A stretch of 30,754 nucleotides of DNA from Candidatus Dadabacteria bacterium (lineage in GTDB: Bacteria; Desulfobacterota_D; UBA1144; Nemesobacterales; JADFKM01), in the NCBI GenBank assembly GCA_022564935.1, contig JADFKM010000021.1, positions 1 to 30,754 on the forward strand, given 5' to 3'. Of this stretch, positions 16,011-23,245 are shown in pieces. A program made the position numbers and the translations under genes. The notes under the pieces were generated by a model. The model was not told the DNA's origin. It saw only the letters and a list, made by a program, of their open reading frames with translations, and did not search any database. Position 1 is the first letter of the stretch. Each line of letters opens with the position of its first letter.

Positions 16011-16835
16011 CTATGCCGGGTTCTCGGCTGTACTTTTTAGGTCATAGGGATGTACTTTCTTGAAAAGATCCTCAATTTCACCTGTTTCAAAAGCCTTATA
16101 AATACTGGAGTCCCCGTCGAGAAGCCTAAGGGCAATCCAGCGTGAATTCTTCAGGTGAGGGAACGATTTCTTTATCTCATAAACAAGCTCATTCACCATT
16201 TCTTCAAGTACATGGTCAAGCTGGATTCGCCTCGGATTTGTTTGGATTCGGCCCTCGACCAGATCCGATACAGCCTGCATCAGGTAACCGATGCCTTCTC
16301 CGGTTCTTGCGACTGTGGGTATTACAGGAACGCCCAGCTCTTTAGATAGCCCTTTATGATCTATGGTTATACCCTTTCTTCTTGCTTCATCCATAAGATT
16401 TAGCGCTACTACGACATGATCCGTTATCTCCAGGATCTGAAGTGTGAGATTAAGATTTCGTTCAACGGCTGTTGCATCCATGACCACAATAACCGCATCG
16501 GGGTCCTCAAAGAGGATAAAATCTCTTGCTATTTCTTCCTCAACGGATCCGGCAAGCAATGAGTAAGTGCCCGGGAGATCAACAATCTTATAATTTTCCG
16601 TGCCGTATCTAAATCCCCCTTCGGCTCTCATTACAGTTTTCCCGGGCCAATTCCCAACGTGTTGCTTCAGACCGGTCAAGCCGTTAAATAGGGTACTTTT
16701 CCCCGTGTTGGGATTTCCGGCAACAGTGATTAAATAATGCTGCTGCGAAAGTTCGGCTCCTCCACTCTCGATGTGCTGAGAACATGTATCACATGAGTTG
16801 CTTTGGCCAAGTAATCTTTTAAAATTGGTTATCAT
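16011..16835 (-). CDS. feoB: FeoB GTPase domain as a separate ORF
   Basis: This is the 274-residue G-protein half of FeoB, which controls Fe2+ entry. Motifs are G1 GNPNTGKSTLFNGLTG (from residue 40), G2 region VGNWPGKTVM, G3 DLPGTYSL and G4 NLMDEARRKG. The helical domain follows and breaks off after STAENPA at a TAG. Ahead of the G domain is a Cys-x-x-Cys (residues 15 and 18, SCDTCSQH), a possible metal-binding leader seen in some FeoB proteins. Its ATG overlaps the TGA of the upstream regulator (ATGA), which indicates translational coupling. TAG is an ordinary stop in many genes of this window, so termination here is expected. Confidence 0.93.
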   Translation of the reverse strand: MITNFKRLLGQSNSCDTCSQHIESGGAELSQQHYLITVAGNPNTGKSTLFNGLTGLKQHVGNWPGKTVMRAEGGFRYGTENYKIVDLPGTYSLLAGSVEEEIARDFILFEDPDAVIVVMDATAVERNLNLTLQILEITDHVVVALNLMDEARRKGITIDHKGLSKELGVPVIPTVARTGEGIGYLMQAVSDLVEGRIQTNPRRIQLDHVLEEMVNELVYEIKKSFPHLKNSRWIALRLLDGDSSIYKAFETGEIEDLFKKVHPYDLKSTAENPA

Positions 16836-17830
16836 TGATTTGCACTCTCATCCTCAACAGGATCTATGTATATTTTCTCTGTTTGTTCCCTTCTCAGGGC
16901 AATAAGCGTTCCTCTGATGTGATATGCTGAGGGTCCGCCTTTCCCAAAAGAGCTCCTCAGCGCAGCCTCTACCAATGCACCCTTAGTAAAGCCAAGATCA
17001 AAAAGTCTTCTGCGCAGGAAACCTTTAATGTCCCTTGAAATGTTAACGACTCTTGCCTTTTGACCAGGCGTAAGATCGGAAAGGAGAATCTTCTCTCGTA
17101 ACTCTTCTCTTACAGGTGCCGGGGTTACATAAATATTCGATGCTACTATAGGAACAAGCCATATCTCCTGATCTTCTATCTCGAGACGTACCCCGGTTTG
17201 AGTAGCTTCCTTCACTACGAGATTGCTTCCGGGAATAATGCCTTCGTTGAGAATCTGTGTGAAAATAGATTGAGGTTCATCCTCAATATGTACGACTCTT
17301 GCAGGCTGGTTAGAGGGCCAGTCAGTAAGCGATACCCCTAATTCTCCGGTATATTCCCCCACTTTGTCGGGTATTATGTCGCCGTGAGGATCCCTTTTTG
17401 GGTATCCAAGTTGGGTCTCAAGTCTCTTTATTTCTTCTTCTTTTAATTTATGTTCGTGCTTCTCGGCATGATCATGGATCTTCTGAAGGGGAACGTCTGT
17501 GTAATCTGAAAGGTAGCGTTCCCATAGTCTATGGGCTCTTAGGATTTGTAATCCCAGAGCGCTACCCGATACAGTGAGTTTGATATGTCCACCACTCATG
17601 CTCACAAGCCCTTTATTTGTCATCTCCTCTATATGTCTTATCGCTGCACCTTTTGAAATTTTTAGCCTACCGGCCAGTGTTTCAAGAGTGACGATATTAT
17701 TTTCTTGATGTGACGTGTAAAGAAACTTAAGAGCATCTTCTATGTTTTCACGTTTAACTCTATACAGAGGGTAGAGTCTGACTATGAGATATATTCCTAA
17801 GAATAAAGTTCCTATGTATACAATAATCAA
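16832..17830 (-). CDS. Membrane-anchored DtxR-type metalloregulator fused to two FeoA domains
   Basis: This 332-residue protein has an unusual layout. Residues 3-22 form a hydrophobic helix (IVYIGTLFLGIYLIVRL). Residues 30-92 form a DtxR winged helix (ENIEDALKFLY ... LAGRLKISKGAAIRHIEEM). Residues 95-155 form the metal-binding/dimer domain (AHRLWERYL, HDHAEKHEHKL, DPHGDIIP; the usual Cys before PHG is Asp147). There are two SH3/FeoA-like domains at about 175-237 and 252-323 (FLRRRLFDLGFTKGALV). The start is TTG 17830 with AGGGG eight bases upstream; no ATG precedes the HTH. I infer an Fe(II)- or Mn(II)-responsive repressor of its own operon whose FeoA part may also contact FeoB. Full-length DtxR homologues are normally soluble. 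Confidence 0.88.
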   Translation of the reverse strand: MIIVYIGTLFLGIYLIVRLYPLYRVKRENIEDALKFLYTSHQENNIVTLETLAGRLKISKGAAIRHIEEMTNKGLVSMSGGHIKLTVSGSALGLQILRAHRLWERYLSDYTDVPLQKIHDHAEKHEHKLKEEEIKRLETQLGYPKRDPHGDIIPDKVGEYTGELGVSLTDWPSNQPARVVHIEDEPQSIFTQILNEGIIPGSNLVVKEATQTGVRLEIEDQEIWLVPIVASNIYVTPAPVREELREKILLSDLTPGQKARVVNISRDIKGFLRRRLFDLGFTKGALVEAALRSSFGKGGPSAYHIRGTLIALRREQTEKIYIDPVEDESANQ

Positions 17831-17845
17831 GAAAAACGCCCCTAA

Positions 17846-17874
17846 TTTAGCCTTCGCTAAAAATATATTTTAGC
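17846..17874. promoter_or_regulatory. Two overlapping palindromes, probable operator of the feo operon
   Basis: TTTAGC (17846-17851) and GCTAAA (17856-17861) are inverted repeats 4 bases apart. The same GCTAAAA (17856-17862) pairs with TTTTAGC (17868-17874) across 5 bases, making a 19-bp palindrome of DtxR-box length. Three half-sites in alternating orientation cover the -10 box and likely start of transcription. They lie 16-44 bases ahead of the regulator's start codon. The regulator identity is inferred from position. Confidence 0.6.
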
Positions 17875-17895
17875 AAATAAAATCATTCGAGTCAA
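17867..17895 (-). promoter_or_regulatory. Sigma70 promoter of the dtxR-feoA/feoB operon
   Basis: On the minus strand TTGACT (17890-17895), a 17-base spacer and TAAAAT (17867-17872) give a near-consensus promoter. The start of transcription should fall near 17860, inside the palindromes, with a leader of about 30 bases. Confidence 0.65.
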
Positions 17896-18200
17896 CCGGC
17901 AAAGCAACAGGTTGGTCTTGAGTAAACGATTCGCATATAACATGTCCGCATTTCTTAATGCGTACACTCTCATGCACGTCGAGATGCTTTAATGTATAAT
18001 TGGGAAGAAGCGAGTCGTAGAGCTACGACACTCCTCAAATATAGGGCCGATCAAATTCCCTGTAGGGTTTGCTTAGCTAACTTCCTTCAACCCCGCCTTT
18101 ATCTCTTATGTCTTCTTCTTTGAACCGTATACAGGGGTGTTCCGCTTTTCCCTTTTAACTGCTGATTCACGCTTTATGGAACAGTCAACCACACAGTGAT
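17896..18200. other. 305-base intergenic region between msrAB and the feo operon
   Basis: No gene is supported. On the minus strand a frame of about 46 codons, open from roughly 18010 to a TAA at 17870-17872, reads protein-like (PNYTLKHLDVHESVRIKK) but has no start, so it may be a gene remnant. A small hairpin, GTCGTAG/CTACGAC (18014-18029), has no T run. The rest shows nothing I can name. Confidence 0.35.
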
Positions 18201-19301
18201 CTATTCGAATAATTTTTTAAATTCTCCATAACCCTCGGTCGTTAAATCTTCTATTGGAATAAATCGCAGAGCTGCAGAATTTATACAATATCGAAGTCTG
18301 GTAGGTTCCGGGCCGTCCGGGAAAACATGACCCAAGTGTGAATCAGCGTGTTTGCTTCTAACTTCAGTTCTTGACATAAACAAGTTGCTATCTTTTTCTT
18401 CCACAATATTATTCGGTTCGATGGTTGTGATAAAGCTCGGCCATCCTGTTCCAGAGCTATATTTATCAAGCGAGCTAAAAAGCGGTTCTCCTGATACTAT
18501 GTCAACATAAATTCCCTCTTTTTTATTATCCCAGTATTCATTTTCAAATGGCCTTTCCGTCCCGTCTTCCTGTGTAACTTTATACTGCAGGGGTGACAGT
18601 TTTTTCTTGAGCTCTTCTTTCGGGAGTTTTTGGTAATGCATGATAGACGAAGATTTATTCATATCGCCCCCCCAAACTTTTTTCAGATAGTTATCTCTAC
18701 CGGAAGATTTTCTATATGTTTTATATCCTAAGGAATTTTTCTTATAAAAATCCTGATGATATTCTTCCGCTTTATAAAATGCCGTAGCTTTTTCGATTTC
18801 AGTAACAATAGGCGCTTTAAATCTCCCGGACTCTTCCAATGCTTCTTTCGATTGTTCTGCAAGTCGCTTTTGCTCGTCGGTATGATAAAAAATAGCGGTT
18901 CTATACTGCTGGCCTCTGTCTACAAATTGACCGTCGGGGTCGGTAGGATTTATCTGTCTCCAGAATACGTCTAAAAGCTCCGTATAGCTGATCTTTGATG
19001 GATTGAATACGACTTGGACAGCTTCAGCGTGGTTGGTTCGGCCTGCCGACACTTCATTATATGTTGGATTCTCTTTTTGTCCGCCTACATACCCCGAAAT
19101 AACCTCTAGTACTCCGTCGAGCTTTTCAAAGGGGGGCTCCATACACCAAAAACACCCGCCCGCAAATGTAGCTTTTTGAAGAGTCGTGTTTTGTTCATCT
19201 TGGGGACGGCTTTTAGAATTGCTTGCTATGGCGGGGCCGTTATTAACGAATGCCAATGCGATTGTAAAGAGACCGATCGTGATCGGTATTATCGGTGTCA
19301 T
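18201..19301 (-). CDS. msrAB: Secreted MsrA-MsrB fusion methionine sulfoxide reductase
   Basis: It repairs methionine-S-sulfoxide (MsrA) and methionine-R-sulfoxide (MsrB) in proteins. The 366-residue product starts with a signal peptide ([18 protein letters not shown]) ending near AIAS, so it acts in the periplasm. The MsrA part begins [15 protein letters not shown] (catalytic Cys in GCFWC). The MsrB part has [20 protein letters not shown] and the catalytic Cys in [11 protein letters not shown]. The two zinc CxxC pairs of some MsrB proteins are absent. ATG 19301 is preferred to GTG 19334, because a signal peptide follows it and GGAA precedes it. Its composition is AT-rich, like the neighbouring feo operon. 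Ends in TAG. Confidence 0.93.
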   Translation of the reverse strand: MTPIIPITIGLFTIALAFVNNGPAIASNSKSRPQDEQNTTLQKATFAGGCFWCMEPPFEKLDGVLEVISGYVGGQKENPTYNEVSAGRTNHAEAVQVVFNPSKISYTELLDVFWRQINPTDPDGQFVDRGQQYRTAIFYHTDEQKRLAEQSKEALEESGRFKAPIVTEIEKATAFYKAEEYHQDFYKKNSLGYKTYRKSSGRDNYLKKVWGGDMNKSSSIMHYQKLPKEELKKKLSPLQYKVTQEDGTERPFENEYWDNKKEGIYVDIVSGEPLFSSLDKYSSGTGWPSFITTIEPNNIVEEKDSNLFMSRTEVRSKHADSHLGHVFPDGPEPTRLRYCINSAALRFIPIEDLTTEGYGEFKKLFE

Positions 19302-19309
19302 CTTCAATA

Positions 19310-19405
19310 ATTCCAAGAATATTGCTATCGTCACCGCATATTACATCCGTTTTATCTGCTGATGATCTTAGGGAGTCGAACCTTTATCAATGATATTCCA
19401 AGAAT
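19310..19405. repeat. Two identical ATTCCAAGAAT motifs upstream of msrAB
   Basis: ATTCCAAGAAT occurs at 19310-19320 and 19395-19405, each preceded by a TCAAT-like sequence and followed by A. The motif is itself a small inverted repeat (ATTC...GAAT). The first copy lies 9-19 bases ahead of the msrAB start codon and the second 85 bases further upstream, so they could be operator sites. Confidence 0.35.
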
Positions 19406-19750
19406 AGATCCAACACCTCATATTTTACCCGTATTTTCTATCCGGTGTACATTTATTTTAGATTAAACTCTCTAAACACATTTCCATATGTTACCGAGTG
19501 CAGGTTTTTCTACCACCTTTCGGGTTGAAATGGCATGCCCGGCGTCTTCTGCCCGTCGGATAACTTTAGATGTATAAGGGATTGGGTGAGTCTGAGTCGC
19601 GCTACATCACTGAATCAAATACACATAAATTCCCCCGCATTTAGCGCTCTGTGTGCGGGCTTTCCTCACCGCTTGAGGCGTTTTGCGTGTCAATCAAAGC
19701 ACATAACCGGAACATGGGGCCGTCTAATTTAAGAGGGGCGCTAAGGTTCG
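19406..19750. other. Intergenic stretch between divergent msrAB and the crotonase gene
   Basis: No gene is supported in these 345 bases. A small inverted repeat, CCCGCA and TGCGGG (about 19636-19662), carries AGCGCT in its loop. Composition returns from AT-rich to GC-rich along this stretch, so the right edge of the accessory segment probably lies here. Confidence 0.35.
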
Positions 19751-19780
19751 TTGACAAGGGATTGGGGTTAGTGGGATAAT
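19751..19780 (+). promoter_or_regulatory. Sigma70 promoter of the crotonase-family gene
   Basis: TTGACA (19751-19756), an 18-base spacer and GATAAT (19775-19780, 5 of 6). Transcription would begin near 19787, leaving a leader of about 42 bases that ends in AAAGGAGG. Confidence 0.6.
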
Positions 19781-19828
19781 GGCGTGTGTAAAGATTCATC
19801 AACCAATAACTCAAAGGAGGAATTTACC

Positions 19829-20686
19829 ATGGCAAAGAGGAGATCGAAGGGCACGAAATCCCAGCGAGGCTCGGCCAGCGAGGCCGGTGGCGACAACGGC
19901 TCGCTTGAGTTCGGAGACATCCTCTACGAAAAGAGAGACCGCGTGGCATACGTCACGATCAACCGTCCCGAAGCACGCAACGCCCTGCGCTCACAGACCA
20001 GGGAGGAGCTTGCCGCGGCGATAGAGGACGCCTGGCTGGATGAGGAGATAGGGGTCATCGTGCTCACAGGCGCGGGGGACAGGGCGTTCTCCGCCGGTGG
20101 AGACCTCTCCTGGATAGTCGATCCCGAGAGGAAGGTGGACAACAAGTTCATGCTCGTGCACTACCGGCTTGCCACGGCCATGCGGAACTGCGGAAAGCCC
20201 ATCATCGCCAGGGTAAACGGCTACTGCATAGGAGGGGGCAACGAGCTCAACATGCTCTGCGACCTGACCATCGCCTCGGAAGATTCGATATTCGCCCAAG
20301 CTGGCCCCCTTGTCGGAAGCGCCCCCATCTGGTACGGCATGCAGCTCCTGCAGCTCTCTGTGGGGGACAAGAAGTCCCGCGAGATAGTGTATCTCTGCAA
20401 CCGCTACTCGGCCGAGGAAGCCGAGAAGCTTGGCTGGGTAAACAAGGTCGTGCCTAAGGACAAGCTGGACGAAGAGGTCGAGGCGTACTGCAATAGGCTC
20501 CTTGAGATGAGCCCGCAGTCGCTGAGGATAGCGAAGTTCCAGCTCAATTTCGCCTCCGATATGGCTACACCGCAGATTACACAGGGGCTTGAGCTGGCGA
20601 GGTTTTTCATGAAAGCGCCCGAGATGGTTGAAGGCGCGACGGCGTTTATGGAGAAGCGCAAGCCGGATTTTTACAGCGTTAAATAG
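19829..20686 (+). CDS. Enoyl-CoA hydratase/isomerase (crotonase) family protein, MenB-like
   Basis: This 285-residue protein has the crotonase fold. TINRPEARNALRSQ, FSAGGDLSWI (oxyanion-hole region), GYCIGGGNELNMLCDLTIAS (second oxyanion Gly) and SREIVYLCNRYSAEEAEKLGWVNKVV resemble naphthoyl-CoA synthase MenB more than ordinary hydratases. However, where MenB has GPKVGSFDGG, this protein has GPLVGSAPIW, so the MenB Asp is missing and a different CoA reaction is likely. The N-terminus carries a basic, low-complexity leader of about 25 residues (MAKRRSKGTKSQRG). ATG 19829 is fixed by AAAGGAGG at ideal spacing; an upstream frame from 19784 is not used. No men genes are nearby. Ends in TAG. Confidence 0.85.
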   Translation: MAKRRSKGTKSQRGSASEAGGDNGSLEFGDILYEKRDRVAYVTINRPEARNALRSQTREELAAAIEDAWLDEEIGVIVLTGAGDRAFSAGGDLSWIVDPERKVDNKFMLVHYRLATAMRNCGKPIIARVNGYCIGGGNELNMLCDLTIASEDSIFAQAGPLVGSAPIWYGMQLLQLSVGDKKSREIVYLCNRYSAEEAEKLGWVNKVVPKDKLDEEVEAYCNRLLEMSPQSLRIAKFQLNFASDMATPQITQGLELARFFMKAPEMVEGATAFMEKRKPDFYSVK

Positions 20687-20738
20687 CGCGGGCGGAGCAA
20701 ATTTGAAAATGGGACGCCGGCCTCCACTCATGGCGGGT

Positions 20739-20760
20739 CGGCAGGCTCTTTGCGCTGCCG
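20739..20760. other. Hairpin after the crotonase gene
   Basis: CGGCAG (20739-20744) and CTGCCG (20755-20760) form a 6-bp GC stem with a 10-base loop 50 bases after the stop codon. No T run follows, so Rho-independent termination is doubtful. Confidence 0.3.
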
Positions 20761-20950
20761 GTAATGAGGGACTGCTTTTACCGTCCACCGGGCCGGCATA
20801 AATATTGTGTAACTTTTTAGCTTTACCGGTTGTCGTATTTCTATAGTCCGGCGGGCCGGCTCTGCTTTCTCCTCCCTCCGTCTTTTATTCGCCTCCTACG
20901 TATGGTAGTGTTCGGGTCTTTTACCAATACATTATGGAATCCTAACATCT

Positions 20951-22129
20951 ATGGCCTCGCTCAACCGCACCGAGCTTCAGGCGGTGCTCGTTATAAGCTT
21001 CATTATCGCGCTCAGGCTCCTGGGAATCTTCCTTCTCCTTCCGGTGTTCAGCACCTACGCCATTAGGTACCCCGGCGCTTCTCTTGCCCTGGTTGGGGTT
21101 GCTTTCGGCGTGTATCCCCTGGTTCAGAGCTTGCTTCAGATCCCCTTCGGATGGGCGAGCGACCGGCTCGGAAGGAAAAACCTCATTATTATCGGGCTTG
21201 TGCTGTTTTCTGTAGGAAGCGTACTGGGAGGCTTGTCTTCCTCTATCGGTCAGCTGATTGCAGCCAGGGCCTTACAGGGCGGAGGCGCTATCGGAGCGGT
21301 AGCTATTGCGGCTCTTGGTGACCTTACGCGCCCTGAGGTGCGCGCCCAGGCTTTCACTATAGTGGGAATGACCATCGGGGCGGCGTTTGTCATCGGCCTG
21401 ATAGGGGGCCCGGTTTTAGCGGCACATTTCGGTTTCGGCAGCCTGTTTTATATACTCGCAGCGCTCGGTGTCGTTGCCCTTCTCGTAGCAATAGTGTGTG
21501 TTCCTACGGCTAAGGTAAGCTCCCCCGCAAAGACGGAAGTAGGTGTTAGGGATTTCATCACACACGAAAGCGTTCGCAGGATACACGTTGCGGTACTCAT
21601 TTGCTCCTTTTCCATTAACCTCTTTTTCTTCCTGTACCCCTTGAACTGGACTCAGTTCGGCCTTGAGCAGGCCAATCTGTGGAAGGTGTACATTGTCGTA
21701 CTGCTGCCGAGCCTTGTGCTGGTTTTTCCGTATATAAGGCAGGCTGAGAAGGCGGACAGGCTGGGCTCGGCGCCGTTGATCGGATACCTGGCAATGACGG
21801 CAGGTTTTCTTGTTTATCTCATCGGGGGGGTAAATAAAGTTCCGCTCTATGTAACGGGGGCCCTTTTCTTCCTGGGGTACACCATTTACCAGGCCATACT
21901 GCCCGCTTTCCTGACTCAGCGCATCCCCAAGGAGAGGCGGGGGACGGCTTTGGGGTTTTACAACTTCGCAAGCTTTTTGGGCGCTTCATTGGGCGGTATG
22001 CTGGCGGGGTTCCTGTATCACTTCGGATACCGGGTGCCCCTTGCCGTGGGCCTAGCGCTTTTGATCGCATGGCTTTTTATAGGTCTGCCGCGCTCGCAGC
22101 CCCGCTCGAATATTGAGGGGATTGAATGA
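20951..22129 (+). CDS. MFS transporter, YajR-like
   Basis: This 392-residue inner-membrane carrier has about 12 hydrophobic helices. LRLLGIFLLLPVFSTYAIRY and VYPLVQSLLQIPFGWASDRLGRK (MFS motif A) match the YajR group of drug/metabolite exporters. The extra soluble C-terminal (YAM) domain of E. coli YajR is absent; the protein ends soon after the last helix. The substrate is unknown. ATG 20951 begins MASLNRTELQAVLV, with only a weak GGAA upstream. It converges on the DUF2182 gene, 50 bases away. Confidence 0.88.
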   Translation: MASLNRTELQAVLVISFIIALRLLGIFLLLPVFSTYAIRYPGASLALVGVAFGVYPLVQSLLQIPFGWASDRLGRKNLIIIGLVLFSVGSVLGGLSSSIGQLIAARALQGGGAIGAVAIAALGDLTRPEVRAQAFTIVGMTIGAAFVIGLIGGPVLAAHFGFGSLFYILAALGVVALLVAIVCVPTAKVSSPAKTEVGVRDFITHESVRRIHVAVLICSFSINLFFFLYPLNWTQFGLEQANLWKVYIVVLLPSLVLVFPYIRQAEKADRLGSAPLIGYLAMTAGFLVYLIGGVNKVPLYVTGALFFLGYTIYQAILPAFLTQRIPKERRGTALGFYNFASFLGASLGGMLAGFLYHFGYRVPLAVGLALLIAWLFIGLPRSQPRSNIEGIE

Positions 22130-22179
22130 GTAAAATGTCATCATAGTTGTATTAAGGAAGTTGTGTAGTTGTCTGGCTG

Positions 22180-23037
22180 CTAAATAAGAGCTCCGGCGGC
22201 CGTCCAAGCTCCCCATCCGAGGAGAACGAGCCCCGTGAGCCTGCTCACCAAACGCCCCGCGGGAGCGACCTTCTCGATAAGCACGAACGCCGCAATTGCC
22301 GCTACCCACAGCAGGTTCATCACTCCTGCGACAAAAAGCAGGGCCATGAGAACCCAGCAGCATCCCACGCAGTAAGTGCCGTGCCGGAGGCCCATGAGAA
22401 GGGCTCCGGAATTGCCCTCCCGCCATTCGGACATCAGAAAATCCAGAGGGGAGCGGCAGTGTGCCAGACAGGCATACTTCAGGGGAGTCCACTGAAATAT
22501 TCCGGCAGCGACAAGCAGCGCTCCTCCGAGTAGGGGACTTGTGCTTGCCATCATGGGGGAGATGAGGGCTGCGTTATGCAGCGCCCACTGGGCAAGTGTT
22601 ACAACAAGACTGAAGCCCGTCCATACGAGTAGGTAGCCCAGCAGGAAAGTGCCGGTAGACACGTACGGTCTCTTACTCTCCCGCCGTTTCCTGTTTACCG
22701 TTGCGAAGATGAGTACGGTGGGGGTGGCCGAAGGCACCATCATGGCAACCATCATCACGGCCCACATGATGAACATGAGCGCGAAATCCGTTAGGGACCA
22801 GCTTTGCATCCGAGGCATCACCATCTCACTTCCCATGCTCATGCCGTCCATACCCCTGGCGAGATGGATAGTGTAGAGCCATGCGAGCGCCGCTATCGCC
22901 ACTAGGCCGGAGGTTACTACGGCGCGGTCTCGCTTCAGCAGAGACTCCAGCTTCGATAGATATCCTTGGGGATGCCCTACGGGATTCTCTTTTGGATTTC
23001 CTTCGAGCTGATTTAAGGCGCTGTGAGAGGATTCCAC
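22180..23037 (-). CDS. DUF2182 predicted metal-binding integral membrane protein
   Basis: This 285-residue protein has about six membrane helices after a cytoplasmic N-terminal stretch of about 40 residues. Family marks are FIMWAVMMVAMMVPSATPTVL, FQWTPLKYACLAHCRSPLDF and LRHGTYCVGCCWVLMALLF, with paired Cys/His residues near the membrane surface and a Met-rich loop (MDGMSMGSEMVMPRM). Such residues suggest copper or other soft-metal binding, but the function is not established. The start is GTG 23037, with GGAG about 11 bases upstream. It follows the DUF1326 gene by 208 bases on the same strand; the two families are frequent neighbours. Ends in TAG. Confidence 0.87.
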   Translation of the reverse strand: MESSHSALNQLEGNPKENPVGHPQGYLSKLESLLKRDRAVVTSGLVAIAALAWLYTIHLARGMDGMSMGSEMVMPRMQSWSLTDFALMFIMWAVMMVAMMVPSATPTVLIFATVNRKRRESKRPYVSTGTFLLGYLLVWTGFSLVVTLAQWALHNAALISPMMASTSPLLGGALLVAAGIFQWTPLKYACLAHCRSPLDFLMSEWREGNSGALLMGLRHGTYCVGCCWVLMALLFVAGVMNLLWVAAIAAFVLIEKVAPAGRLVSRLTGLVLLGWGAWTAAGALI

Positions 23038-23245
23038 CGCTAATAGTTCTCCTGAAAAAGTGCGGCAAGAAATTTCTTAAGGTAGTTTTTTGCCCGTCTA
23101 AATAGGAACGTATTTGAGTAGCGCAGCATGCTGGAACACCGGCCATAACCGGAACTACCCCAGTATGAGGTTTTATAAGAGCTGCCAGACCTGTATAAAA
23201 GGGCAGCCCCTTAATCGTTACTCCGCTCAGCCCGGAGCGGCGCCA

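Noticed and set aside
19272-19287. Near-perfect palindrome ACCGATC-GT-GATCGGT.
   Set aside because: It lies within the msrAB signal-peptide codons (Ile-Thr-Ile-Gly) and is adequately explained by coding sequence.
19370-19382. Minus-strand GGTTCGACTCCCT resembles a tRNA T-arm and partly the tRNA-Arg 3' end, as an attachment-site copy might.
   Set aside because: It is inverted relative to the tRNA, matches only 11 of 13 bases, does not pair as a T stem and lacks the acceptor sequence; a direct repeat would be expected for an att site.
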